Part shown: piece by piece, positions 1-8,463 of the stretch
Position numbering within the stretch: position 1 is the stretch's first letter
Layout of the letters: each line of letters opens with the position of its first letter
Assembly: GCF_003466125.1 (NCBI RefSeq)
Contig: NZ_QSOC01000007.1
Location: forward strand, 57,207 to 121,206
DNA length: 64,000 nucleotides
From: Collinsella sp. TM10-22
GTDB lineage: Bacteria > Actinomycetota > Coriobacteriia > Coriobacteriales > Coriobacteriaceae
Reading direction: 5' to 3'
Position numbers and translations under genes: made by a program
Notes under the pieces: generated by a model
Databases searched by the model: none
Seen by the model: the letters and a program-made list of their open reading frames with translations, nothing else
Told to the model about the DNA's origin: nothing

Positions 1-893
1 GCCTCCATCTCCTCGTAGCGAGCCAGACGGGCCTTGTTCTTTGCCTGGCGAGCCTTGGGCGAGCTGCGTACCCACTCGAGCTCGGCCTCCATGCGCTTGG
101 CGAGCTTGGCGTCGCGGTTGCCCTGCGCCTCGATACGGGCGGCCTTGGTCTCCAGATACGTGGAGTAGTTGCCCTTGTAGGGATAAAGGTGACCGCGGTC
201 GACCTCGCAGATCCACTCGGCAACGTTATCCAGGAAGTAGCGATCGTGCGTGACGGCAAGCACCGCGCCCTGGTAGTTGTGCAGGAAGTGCTCGAGCCAC
301 AGGATCGACTCGGCGTCCAGGTGGTTCGTGGGCTCGTCGAGCAGCAGCAGGTCGGGAGCTTCGAGCAGCAGCTTGCACAGGGCCACGCGACGGCGCTCGC
401 CGCCGGAAAGTACGTTGACCGGCATGTCGGAATCGGGCAGCTGCAGGGCGTCCATGGCCTGGCCGAGCTTGGAATCGATATCCCAGCCGTCGGCGGCGTC
501 GATCTCGTCCTGGAGCTTTCCCATCTCGGCCATGAGGGCGTCCATGTCGCAATCCGGGTCGCACATCTCCTCGCCGATCTTGTTGAAGCGATCGACTTTG
601 GCGATCATGTCACCAAACGCCATGCGCACGTTCTCGATGACGGTCTTGTCGTCGTCGAGCGGCGGCTCCTGCTGCAGGATACCCACGGTGTAGCCGGGGG
701 TGAGCTTGGCATCGCCGTTGGAGACCTCCTCGATGCCGGCCATGATCTTGAGCAGGGTCGACTTGCCCATACCGTTGGGGCCCACGACGCCGATCTTGGC
801 ACCGGGGTAGAAGCTCAGGGTCACGTCGTCAAGGATCACCTTGTCGCCATGGGCCTTGCGAGCCTGATACATCTGGTAGATAAACTCTGCCAT
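1..893 (-). CDS. ettA: ABC-F ATPase, EttA type (3' end outside window)
   Basis: ABC-F proteins bind the ribosomal E site and gate translation with the ATP/ADP ratio; they have no membrane domain. About 297 codons are visible, covering the first nucleotide-binding domain and the start of the linker. Visible signs are the Walker A motif GPNGMGKST, the signature LSGGERRR, the Walker B stretch LLLLDEPTNHLD and the switch VTHDRYFLDN. The linker after it is basic and helical, like the EttA arm region. The start ATG at 891-893 gives MAEFIYQMY, the usual EttA N-terminus. The gene runs off the left edge, so the second ATPase domain is not seen. Confidence 0.93.
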   Translation of the reverse strand, partial: MAEFIYQMYQARKAHGDKVILDDVTLSFYPGAKIGVVGPNGMGKSTLLKIMAGIEEVSNGDAKLTPGYTVGILQQEPPLDDDKTVIENVRMAFGDMIAKVDRFNKIGEEMCDPDCDMDALMAEMGKLQDEIDAADGWDIDSKLGQAMDALQLPDSDMPVNVLSGGERRRVALCKLLLEAPDLLLLDEPTNHLDAESILWLEHFLHNYQGAVLAVTHDRYFLDNVAEWICEVDRGHLYPYKGNYSTYLETKAARIEAQGNRDAKLAKRMEAELEWVRSSPKARQAKNKARLARYEEME

Positions 894-983
894 TTGCCTG
901 TTCTATCCTTTCTACCTGCTGTTTCCCTATTCTTGATTCGCCTTAGTGGAAACGAAATGAGGGAACCAGCTCTGAAACGTAAC

Positions 984-1012
984 GAAAAAGGGGCATGGTT
1001 GCCCACACCCCC
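984..1012 (-). terminator. Intrinsic terminator after sdpI
   Basis: On the minus strand a G-rich arm pairs with CCATGCCCC through a GCAA tetraloop and is followed by five T. It lies 66 bases past the sdpI stop and would insulate ettA from the sdpRI unit. Confidence 0.7.
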
Positions 1013-1077
1013 TAATACTACCTGGGAAAAGTCCCCCGGAACATACTATGAACTGCGTACGCTAGTTTTCCGCAACC

Positions 1078-1782
1078 TTAACGAGCGGCTCGCTGCGATT
1101 TGCGCCACAACAGATATGAATAGACGTAGGCAGCTCCGGCCGAACCAAGCGCCAGAACCGCAATCACCGCGGCGACGACTTCACTCGAAAGCACGCTACC
1201 CGCCACGCCCATCACAATCAGGCCAATACCCAGCACCATAAAGCAGGCGCCGCCAAAACGCTGCGTACGGCGCCAGTTCTCGGGATCGGCAAGCGCCCAG
1301 GGTGTCTTGATACCGAGCGTATAGTTCTGCTTCACACGCGGCAAGTAGTTGCCTACGCCGATGAACAGCAAACCGACAACACCGGAAATCAGCACGTTAA
1401 CCGAACCGACCGCCGGCACCACGCCCCAGACCGTAAGCTCTCCCAGCCAGCTTATGGCGCACATGAACAAGGTGAAGGCGATTACGAAGCCCTGGTAGAA
1501 CTTGCCCGAGGTTCGATATGCCTCACCTTTGGGGTCGATGCGCGGCACCACGCAGAACATTGCGAGAAGCGCCAGAGGCAGCACGCCGAGCGCGGAGGCC
1601 ATCCAGCTAGGACCCCAACCGTCGACGGCGCCGTTCGCGCCCCAGTGCGTGGGAATCTGCGCAGGCAAGCTCGGCATCACCATGAGGTGCGCTACGACAT
1701 TGGCGACGCACAGAGCGACCAGCGCAATCCACACGCGCGACGATACCCCCGTGGGGTGAATGCCCTTGTTTTCGTTATTCAT
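1078..1782 (-). CDS. sdpI: SdpI family membrane protein
   Basis: Integral membrane protein of about 234 residues with six hydrophobic segments and the N-terminal DUF1648 signature around PAQIPTHWGANGAVDGW. In Bacillus subtilis SdpI gives immunity to the SdpC toxin and sequesters the repressor SdpR at the membrane. The ATG at 1782 is preceded by AAGGTGATAAGG and overlaps the end of sdpR by 8 bases, so translation is probably coupled. No toxin gene sdpC or its maturation genes are seen next to it, so a role as an immunity or stress sensor protein of its own is an inference. Confidence 0.85.
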   Translation of the reverse strand: MNNENKGIHPTGVSSRVWIALVALCVANVVAHLMVMPSLPAQIPTHWGANGAVDGWGPSWMASALGVLPLALLAMFCVVPRIDPKGEAYRTSGKFYQGFVIAFTLFMCAISWLGELTVWGVVPAVGSVNVLISGVVGLLFIGVGNYLPRVKQNYTLGIKTPWALADPENWRRTQRFGGACFMVLGIGLIVMGVAGSVLSSEVVAAVIAVLALGSAGAAYVYSYLLWRKSQRAAR

Positions 1783-2053
1783 CCTTATCACCTTCCGTGT
1801 TTGTAAAACCCATAAACCAGCCAATCAAATCCTGCATGACGGTGGTGTTTAAGCTGTATACGATGTTTTGGCCATGGCGCTCGTCGGTCACCAACCCGGC
1901 GTTTTTGAGCGTCGCCAAGTGATGGCTCAGCGACGGCTTACTGATATCGAAATGCTCGGCAAGCTCCCCCGCCGTGCAATTGCCCTCGCGCAGCAACTCC
2001 AAAATGCGCCGTCGCGTTGGATCGGCAAGCGCCTTAAAACCCTCTCCCGGCAT
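1775..2053 (-). CDS. sdpR: ArsR/SdpR family repressor
   Basis: Small winged-helix regulator of 92 residues. ALADPTRRRILELLREG is the classic ArsR helix 1, and SKPSLSHHLATLKNAGLV is the recognition helix. No metal-binding CxC motif is present, which fits the SdpR branch rather than metal sensors. The start chosen is the ATG at 2053 because AGGAGG ends 5 bases before it; an in-frame ATG 18 bases upstream has no such site. It heads the sdpRI operon and probably represses its own promoter, since a TTAGA/TCTAA palindrome overlaps the -35 box. Confidence 0.88.
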   Translation of the reverse strand: MPGEGFKALADPTRRRILELLREGNCTAGELAEHFDISKPSLSHHLATLKNAGLVTDERHGQNIVYSLNTTVMQDLIGWFMGFTNTEGDKDE

Positions 2054-2095
2054 AAGACCTCCTCTCATCATCTCTCATGACGCGCACACTATACT

Positions 2096-2125
2096 CGATA
2101 TTTAGATGTTTGTCTAACTATCTAA
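2096..2125 (-). promoter_or_regulatory. sdpRI promoter with overlapping operator
   Basis: On the minus strand TAGACA (2119-2124) and TATAGT (2096-2101) are 17 bases apart, a good -35/-10 pair. The palindrome TTAGATGTTTGTCTAA (2110-2125) covers the -35 box and a further TATCTAA follows at 2127-2133. The overlap suggests autorepression by SdpR; this is inferred from position only. Confidence 0.6.
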
Positions 2126-2352
2126 TCTTGTACTCAAAAAAATAGCCGCCTCCGCGTAATGCGAAGACGGCCACTTCTCACGCTACAAACGTGTTTTGGA
2201 GTTGGCCAACCCGCTGCAACGGGTGCCATCTGCTTCAATCTTATGCGAACCCCGATCCCATTTCAACAAGCCCAAGGGCTCAAATGGAATCGCGATAATA
2301 CCTATAATGGTGATAGCTAAAACACGATTCGCTTCCCCATCGGAGGATGTTT

Positions 2353-3147
2353 ATGACCGAAACCGCTGCCGCTCTCGTCGAGACACGCGACACCAAGCTC
2401 GAGATCATCATGGGCCGCGAGGCACTCGATAAGCTCGCCGATGCTACGGTGTTGGTGCTCGGCTGCGGAGGCGTGGGCTCCAACTGCTGCGAGGCACTTG
2501 CCCGTGGCGGCATCGGTCATTTTGTGATCTTGGACAAGGACATCATCGCGCCCAGCAACATCAACCGCCAGGCTATCGCCTTTCACAGCACCATCGGCAA
2601 GCGCAAAGTGGATGTAATGGAAGCCATGATCAACGACATCAACCCCGCCGCCGCTGTCATCAAACGTACCGAATACCTGTTGAGCGACAACATCGACGAG
2701 TTCTTCGCGAGCGTTTTGGAGCAGACGGACGGCAAGCTCGACTACGTCGTCGACGCCATCGACACCATCTCGGCCAAGCTCACCATTGCCAAATATGCTC
2801 AGGACCACGACATTCGTTTGGTTAGCTCCATGGGCGGGGCCAACAAGCTCCATCCCGAGTGCCTCCGCTTTGCCGACATTTTCGATACGGTACGTGACCC
2901 CATGAGCCGCATCATGCGCAAAGAATGTAAGAAGCGCGGAATCAAGAGTCTGCACGTGCTGTTTAGCTGCGAGGAATCGGTTAAGACCCAACCCCGCGAC
3001 CCGTCCAACATCCACGAGCGTACCGAGTTGGGTACCGCCAGCTTTATGCCGCCCATCATGGGTCAGATGATTGCCGGCGAGGTTATCCGCCAGATCAGTG
3101 GACGCGGCACCGAGCGTGTGCGCGCCGACGGCCAACGCCTGGACTAG
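2353..3147 (+). CDS. tcdA: tRNA threonylcarbamoyladenosine dehydratase (TcdA/CsdL)
   Basis: E1-like ThiF-fold enzyme that cyclises t6A37 in tRNA to the ct6A form using ATP. The nucleotide-binding motif VLGCGGVGSNCCEAL is near residue 36, followed by the acidic strand LDKDIIAPSNINRQ and DAIDTISAKL; KTQPRDPSN occurs in the C-terminal third. Length 264 residues is normal. The ATG at 2353 is preferred to the ATG at 2347, because GGAGG directly abuts the first but is 6 bases before the second. A TatD-type hydrolase follows after 14 bases. Confidence 0.88.
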   Translation: MTETAAALVETRDTKLEIIMGREALDKLADATVLVLGCGGVGSNCCEALARGGIGHFVILDKDIIAPSNINRQAIAFHSTIGKRKVDVMEAMINDINPAAAVIKRTEYLLSDNIDEFFASVLEQTDGKLDYVVDAIDTISAKLTIAKYAQDHDIRLVSSMGGANKLHPECLRFADIFDTVRDPMSRIMRKECKKRGIKSLHVLFSCEESVKTQPRDPSNIHERTELGTASFMPPIMGQMIAGEVIRQISGRGTERVRADGQRLD

Positions 3148-3161
3148 CGGAGTGCGCCGAG

Positions 3162-3944
3162 ATGGAGCCCCGGTTATTTGATGCACACTGCCATCTTGAT
3201 TTGATGGCTCACCCGGACGCCGTTGCCGATGAGGCAACGGCGCTGGGCTTGGGTCTATTTGATTGCGGCGTCGATCCACGCGACTTCGCTAGCGCACATG
3301 GGCGAACCCGTCGCCCTCCTACCGTCATCAAGGGTATCGGCCTCCATCCCTGGTGGCTCGCCGACGGGCGATGCGGCAACGCAGAAATTGACCTGCTCTG
3401 TCAAATTGCCGTCCAAGAGCGCTACATCGGCGAAGTCGGACTCGACCTTTCCGCGCGCTTTGCTGGAAGTGAGCCGCTACAAATACAGGCATTTGACCGA
3501 CTCTGCGATGCGCTCGTGCAGCATCCTCTTACCGGGCGCGTAATATCAATTCACGCCGTTCGTTCGGCAGGAGCCGTACTGGACGTCCTCGAATCGCATG
3601 GACTACTCATCCCAAACTCCAACTCCCCCGCTATCATCTTCCACTGGTTTAGCGGCACTTCGGACGAACTCGCCCGCGCGCGTAATGCGGGCTGTAATTT
3701 TTCCGTCAACGAACGCATGCTTGCGTCTAAACGTGGACGCGAATATGCCCGGCAGATTCCACTCGATCGTTTACTGCTCGAGACCGATGCGCCGGCCGAG
3801 CCAAACGCAGAAACAAGCGCGCAATCGCTCATCAAATCGCTCACAAGAACCTCAGAACGCATCGCCTCGCTCAAAGACTGTGACGCAAAGCGCATCGAGT
3901 CGGCAGTTTTAGCAAATGCGCACTCTGTTTTTGACCTTCGCTAA
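3162..3944 (+). CDS. TatD family metal-dependent hydrolase
   Basis: TIM-barrel metallohydrolase of 260 residues. Metal ligands are visible in order: DAHCHLD at the N-terminus, GEVGLD near residue 90, the SIHAV histidine, IFHWFSG, and ETDAP near the C-terminus. Members act as 3'-5' DNases or act on nucleotides, but the substrate of this branch is not known. The sequence between motifs is divergent from canonical TatD/YcfH, so no gene symbol is given. It probably shares a transcript with tcdA. Confidence 0.8.
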   Translation: MEPRLFDAHCHLDLMAHPDAVADEATALGLGLFDCGVDPRDFASAHGRTRRPPTVIKGIGLHPWWLADGRCGNAEIDLLCQIAVQERYIGEVGLDLSARFAGSEPLQIQAFDRLCDALVQHPLTGRVISIHAVRSAGAVLDVLESHGLLIPNSNSPAIIFHWFSGTSDELARARNAGCNFSVNERMLASKRGREYARQIPLDRLLLETDAPAEPNAETSAQSLIKSLTRTSERIASLKDCDAKRIESAVLANAHSVFDLR

Positions 3945-4023
3945 CCCCTGTGGGAAAAAATGCCAAGGGACATGCGAATCGCACCACGCAGTCCCTATTG
4001 GAAGGCAGTACAATTCGGCAGCA

Positions 4024-5220
4024 TTACACCAATTCGTGCATGAGATCACGGTTGCGCGCATACAATTCGTCAAAGATATGACGGCGCGACGCATATAACT
4101 CGCGGGCAGCCATATCGGGCACGATTGTTTGCGCAACGCCAAGGACTTGGGCGAGCTCATCCCATGATGCATGGGCGCCACCTGCGAGAGCTGCCATGAT
4201 GGCATCACCGAAGCATGCGCCCACTGTAACCTTGGCAACCGAGACCTCGCGCCCACATACGTCGGCGATAGCTTGCATCCAAACTGGATTCTTGGTTCCA
4301 CCTCCGACAAGCATAATGCGCCCAATTGGCAGCCCATGCTCTCGCTCGATAATGTCGACATGGGATGCAACGGTATACGCGACGCCTTCCAAGGCGGCGC
4401 GAACCATATGGGCTCGCGTATGCCTTCCGGTCAGGCCAAAGAAGACGCCGCGCGCCTCGGGACCGTTGAGCGGAGTACGCTCCCCCGTAAAGTACGGCAG
4501 ACACAGGAGCCCATCGGCACCCGGCGCCACATCGGCGGCATCATGCGCCATAACCGAATATGCATCGGGGCCACCGTGGCCCTCGGCCTCTACGGCGTCG
4601 CAATACAGCTCTTGGCGCAGCTACGATGCGAGCACACCCGCCGTATTGGTCCCCGCGCAGATCCCGTAAGTTCCGGGAATGATAAACGTCCCTGACCACA
4701 GGCGGGCATCATCGACCATATGATCAGCTAAGTAGATGAAATACGCCGTGCTCCCCAACTGAACCATCATATCGCCGGGACGGAATACACCCGTCGAAAT
4801 GGCCTCGGCACCAGAGTCGCCCGTTCCCACTAAGACAGGTGTCCCCGCCGCGAGCCCCGTCGCCTCAGCCGCACGCTGCGACGCTCGCGGACCTCATCGG
4901 CAAGCTCGCCCGAAGCGCCACGACCGGCAGCCGAACCGCCGACGACCATCGCATCCGGTAGGCAATTAAGGAGAAGTGAATCGGCAACGTCCACAGTCGA
5001 GCGGTCGTTGAGATACCCCCCCCCCCGCTCGTGATGAAGTGAAAAAGCTTAAGGTCGTCCAAGCGCAGCGCCGCCTTGCGACGCATGTTGTTAGCATAAT
5101 CTCGGTTAATCAGCCCGAGATCACCGGCCCAGGCACCGCAAAAAATGCAGCGCGTGAACTGCGCTTGGCGGCCTCCACGACCCGCGATACGATTCCACCC
5201 GGATAATACAACGGATCACC
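4024..5220 (-). pseudogene. FGGY family carbohydrate kinase, decayed
   Basis: Remnant of a xylulokinase-like sugar kinase. The C-terminal part from 4620 to 4024 reads LPYFTGERTP, GVFFGLT and LVGGGTKNPVWMQ, typical of the FGGY second domain. The stretch 4830-4624 (GTGDSGAEA, GTNTAGVLAS) is in the same frame but ends in an amber TAG at 4621-4623, probably a changed Trp codon. A frameshift lies near 4880-4893 and another at an 11-base C run, 5016-5026. The N-terminal half and any start codon cannot be recovered. It is the last member of the Amadori operon. The homopolymer shift could be a sequencing error, but the amber codon and the second shift make decay more likely. Confidence 0.8.
5016..5026. 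repeat. 11-base C homopolymer inside the kinase remnant
   Basis: Eleven consecutive C on the plus strand (G on the coding strand). The kinase reads in one frame above the tract (ANNMRRKAAL) and in another below it (LPDAMVVGG), so a change of one base would restore the frame. It is either a slipped-strand tract or a base-calling error. Confidence 0.6.
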
Positions 5221-5246
5221 TGACAGAGGACGCAGACTAAACTGAA

Positions 5247-5281
5247 GGGACTGACCCCGGAGGAGTTCCGGAGCCAGTCCC
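5247..5281. repeat. Inverted repeat GGGACTG/CAGTCCC
   Basis: Fourteen-base arms with two mismatches and a 7-base loop between yjbQ and the kinase remnant. No T run follows on either strand, so a Rho-independent terminator is not supported. It shares the GGGAC/GTCCC ends seen in other palindromes of the window. Confidence 0.6.
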
Positions 5282-5344
5282 TTGCGGCGTAGTTCTTATT
5301 TAAGCCGTCCAAGTTTTGGGGTGCAGCTCATTATTGCAGGGACG

Positions 5345-5779
5345 TTACTCCCCCAGCACCTCGACGTACACTTTTCGCTTCTGCGGACCGTCAAACTCCG
5401 CAAGATAGATGTTCTGGGCACCTCCGCACACGATGTGGCCATCTTGGACGGGAAAGAAGCAACTGTTTCCACAAATCATGCTCTTGATATGCCCACAGGA
5501 GTTGTTACCGGTGGCTCCATAGCTCGGCAGGAAGTGTGCATGCGCATAGGGGGCATCGAGTGGGGCGATGCGATCAAGCGTCTCCATAAGATCCGTCTCC
5601 ACGCAGGGCAGCCCCTCGTTTACCACGATTCCGCAGGTCGTATGCGACAAAATAATCGCCGCCAAGCCATTGGTCACCGAGCTGCGCTCGATGGCAGCGT
5701 GCACGTCCTCGGTAATATCGATGAACTGGTCCGGAGCAGTCGATAGATAGCTCAATGTCTCGAGCGTCACCATGTTCAC
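5345..5779 (-). CDS. YjbQ/UPF0047 family protein
   Basis: Single-domain protein of 144 residues with the family signature SHTTCGIVVNEG near residue 45 and conserved histidines in PYAHAHFLPS and CGHIKSM. Relatives have weak thiamine-phosphate synthase activity that can rescue thiE mutants; the physiological role is unsettled. A GTG at 5779 overlaps the stop of the upstream amidohydrolase (GTGA), with AAGGGG before it; an ATG at 5773 is an alternative. Its place in an Amadori-compound operon suggests a job on a small-molecule intermediate, which is inference. Confidence 0.8.
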   Translation of the reverse strand: MNMVTLETLSYLSTAPDQFIDITEDVHAAIERSSVTNGLAAIILSHTTCGIVVNEGLPCVETDLMETLDRIAPLDAPYAHAHFLPSYGATGNNSCGHIKSMICGNSCFFPVQDGHIVCGGAQNIYLAEFDGPQKRKVYVEVLGE

Positions 5780-6636
5780 TCATCCCCTTCAAGAAAACGC
5801 AGGGCATTACCCCAGTAGAGCCTTTCTCGCGCATCATCGCGCATGGGCACGGTATCGAGCGCCCGCTTGAGTTTGAATGCACGGAAGCGCGGCGTATTGC
5901 TGGCGAACATCACTTGGTGCGATAGCGCGCGCTCATACCACAGCGGCCCCATATCGACCGTGAAAAGACGCTGCATCATCTCCTCGGGCGAATCGATGTA
6001 AGTGATAGAGGTGTCCGCGTAGCAGTTGGGATACTTGAGCAGCATCGCCACGGTCTCGCGCACCCACGGCCAGCCAAAATGGGTCAAACTAAAACGCACA
6101 TTTGGATGCGTTGCGATTGTGTGCTCAAATGCAAGCGGGTTACTGCGCGAGAGCTCTGCGCCCGGCTCCCAAGACATACCGGCATGGAAAACCACCGGCT
6201 TGTTATAGCGCTCGCACAGTTCGTAAAGCGGCTCGGCCACAGCATCATCGGGGGCAAAACCCTGCTTTGCAGGATGCAGGCAAAGCCCCTTTGCCCCCAA
6301 CTCGGTAAAAGCGCGCTCCAATTCGTCTGCGGCACCGCTCATCTGCGGGTCTACGCTCGCAAATCCCCACAGACGATCGGGATGTGCGGCAACCAGCATG
6401 GCAATCTGGTCATTGGTGCCAAAGTGCCCTCCGCATGCCGTGGTTACATCGAGCGGCATGAGCACGCTCTTCTGCACATCGCAGACGTCCATCTCGACTT
6501 GAAGCTCATCCCAATCCATGGGGCCCATATGCCCCATACCAAATTCTCGTGACCAAAAACCGAATCCATCAGGCTCATCACCCGGCGTACAGATCTCGCC
6601 GTAGAGCATAGGATGGACCAACATGTCGATAACCAT
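5776..6636 (-). CDS. Amidohydrolase family protein (amidohydrolase 2 type)
   Basis: TIM-barrel metal-dependent hydrolase or decarboxylase-like protein of 286 residues. Visible features are IDMLVHPMLYGE at the N-terminus, where the usual metal pair HxH is reduced to one His, then GLCLHP near residue 135, VVFHAGMSW, LTHFGWPWV, and WGNALRFL at the C-terminus. The start ATG at 6636 has AAGGAG 6 bases upstream. The substrate cannot be told from sequence. It lies between the second PfkB kinase and yjbQ in the leftward operon. Confidence 0.78.
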   Translation of the reverse strand: MVIDMLVHPMLYGEICTPGDEPDGFGFWSREFGMGHMGPMDWDELQVEMDVCDVQKSVLMPLDVTTACGGHFGTNDQIAMLVAAHPDRLWGFASVDPQMSGAADELERAFTELGAKGLCLHPAKQGFAPDDAVAEPLYELCERYNKPVVFHAGMSWEPGAELSRSNPLAFEHTIATHPNVRFSLTHFGWPWVRETVAMLLKYPNCYADTSITYIDSPEEMMQRLFTVDMGPLWYERALSHQVMFASNTPRFRAFKLKRALDTVPMRDDARERLYWGNALRFLEGDE

Positions 6637-6663
6637 TTCGTACTCCTTTCCAGGCATTTGACC

Positions 6664-7464
6664 CTAGTACGGCTCAAAAGAACCAATCACTCGGGACGAC
6701 AGCTCGGCGCCCGCCTTCATACACGCCGGAATATCAAGGCCATCGATCACGCCCTTGGTAAACCCGGCGATATACGAGTCGCCGGCACCCACGGTATTAA
6801 CGACCTTCTCCGCCGGCACGATCCCGCACTCATAGAAGCGCTCACCGTCATAGGCAATGCTTCCCTTCTCGCCAAGCGTGGCAACCGCAACGCGCGGCCC
6901 CAATTCCTGCGCGTGACGTACCCAGTCTCGCAGCTCCGGAGTGTCATCTTCAAACGACATAAATGCGTAGTCAACGTAGGGAAAATGATTCTCGCAGGCA
7001 TATTCGGGATCCTGGCTGAACACCGAGAAGTCCATAACCACCGTCTTGCCCGCATCATGCCACTCGGGCAGGAGGTCCAAACAATTGCCAAACAGGTCGG
7101 TATGAATGATGTCATGCTCTAGGATAAACGCCCGGTCGTCTTCATTCGGTCGATATGTCTCCATTACGCCATCGATTGCCTCGAGATGCACACGATCGAC
7201 GCCGTCTTTCAATGCCATGAGCATCACCGAAGTGTCGCCATCCTCCACCCGCAGGTGTGAGATATCGAACCCCTCAGCGGCCAGCGCCTCCCTCATCTTG
7301 TCTCCGTACTCGTCCTTGCCGACAACCGACACGGCGGATACCGAAACGCCCATTCGTGCAAGATGGATACCCCAGTCAATGCCGTTACCAGTCGGATAGA
7401 ACACGCCGATGTTTTGATAGACGTCCGCGCAGCAAAAACCAGCCGCACACGCTTTAATACCCAT
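6664..7464 (-). CDS. PfkB family sugar kinase, second FrlD-like paralogue
   Basis: Ribokinase-fold kinase of 266 residues. The N-terminal sugar-binding motif is YPTGNGIDWGIHLARMG, and the C-terminal anion-hole and catalytic motif is NTVGAGDSYIAGF with the catalytic Asp. It resembles FrlD, encoded just upstream, so the operon carries two related kinases. ATG 7464 is chosen with GGAG before it. Its substrate may be a different sugar-amine or a released sugar acid; this is inference. Confidence 0.82.
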   Translation of the reverse strand: MGIKACAAGFCCADVYQNIGVFYPTGNGIDWGIHLARMGVSVSAVSVVGKDEYGDKMREALAAEGFDISHLRVEDGDTSVMLMALKDGVDRVHLEAIDGVMETYRPNEDDRAFILEHDIIHTDLFGNCLDLLPEWHDAGKTVVMDFSVFSQDPEYACENHFPYVDYAFMSFEDDTPELRDWVRHAQELGPRVAVATLGEKGSIAYDGERFYECGIVPAEKVVNTVGAGDSYIAGFTKGVIDGLDIPACMKAGAELSSRVIGSFEPY

Positions 7465-7481
7465 ACTCTTCTCCAATGTTC

Positions 7482-7517
7482 AAAAGGGGACCCACCACAT
7501 AACGAGCCCCCCTTTTT
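7482..7517 (-). terminator. Weak hairpin between frlD and second kinase
   Basis: AAAAGGGG (7482-7489) pairs with CCCCTTTT (7509-7516) around a 19-base loop. On the minus strand the second arm ends in TTTT. It could attenuate transcription into the distal half of the operon. Confidence 0.4.
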
Positions 7518-7586
7518 GCGTTTCGCTTATTGTTTTGCATCGGCTGTCCAAGGCCTCATAGCCAGACCGCCGTACGCTTTCTTAAG

Positions 7587-8450
7587 CTATTCGACGATTG
7601 GTGCTCCGTGGCCCCAAGAGCCTTCCATGCCGCACACGGTCGAGGCAAACCCGGCAGCAAAATCGAGCGCGCGCTCGATGGCCTCGGCGCCATCCTCACC
7701 ACGCTTGGCGGAATCGAGATAGCACATCAAAAATGAGGTGAGGAACGAGTCGCCCGCCCCCATGGTGTCCTTCATGTCCGTTACCGGTTTAGCCAGCTGG
7801 CGGTAATAACGCTCGCCGTCGTAAGCAATGCAGCCCTCGGCACCCGCCGTAGCCGACACAAAACGCGGACCCAGGCCCTTCACCCATGCCAGACGCTCGC
7901 GAATCTCGTCCTCACTCGCGGCATCCGCCGCACTAAAGAAAGCAAAATCGACGTAGGGCGCAATCTGCTCGTAGTACTCGTCGGTGGAGTCGTCCGAAAA
8001 GTCAAAAGAGACCGTGACGCCCGCAGCCTTCAACTTGGGCAGCTCGCGCTCGGTAAAGCAATAGTTGCCCGAATGAACCACATCGAACTGCTTCATGTAC
8101 GAAAGGTCAAAGCGATCGAGGACATAGCGCGCATCGCCACGGATACCGCCCTCGTTGGAGCCGAGGAAGACACGGTCACCGTCAACGACGGTCACGCGAG
8201 CCGCTCCGTTCTCGCCAATCATCTGCTCGCACTTGTCAAGTTCGATACCCTCATCCTCGAGGCTTGCAATGACATGCTCGGCAGCGGCGTCATTGCCAAA
8301 AATGCCCATGTATGCGGAGCGTGCGGCACCGCATTTCTTGGCATAAACGGCGAAGTTCACCGCGTTGCCGCCAGGATACATGGTGTGGATATGCTCGTAG
8401 CGATCGACGACGTTGTCGCCAAATCCGAGCGCGTTAACGTTAAATGCCAT
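7587..8450 (-). CDS. frlD: Fructoselysine 6-kinase (FrlD-like)
   Basis: PfkB-family kinase of 287 residues that phosphorylates a fructosamine at C6. It matches Escherichia coli FrlD closely in places: GFGDNVVDRYEHIHTMYPGGNAVNFAVY at the start (seen as GDNVVD and GGNAVN), VSFDFSDDSTDEYY, and the catalytic DTMGAGDSFLTSFL near the C-terminus. The start ATG is at 8450; longer readings have no family match. FrlB and FrlC lie directly upstream, which supports the assignment. The natural amine (lysine or another amino acid) cannot be read from sequence. Confidence 0.88.
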   Translation of the reverse strand: MAFNVNALGFGDNVVDRYEHIHTMYPGGNAVNFAVYAKKCGAARSAYMGIFGNDAAAEHVIASLEDEGIELDKCEQMIGENGAARVTVVDGDRVFLGSNEGGIRGDARYVLDRFDLSYMKQFDVVHSGNYCFTERELPKLKAAGVTVSFDFSDDSTDEYYEQIAPYVDFAFFSAADAASEDEIRERLAWVKGLGPRFVSATAGAEGCIAYDGERYYRQLAKPVTDMKDTMGAGDSFLTSFLMCYLDSAKRGEDGAEAIERALDFAAGFASTVCGMEGSWGHGAPIVE

Positions 8451-8463
8451 GGTATTTACCCCT

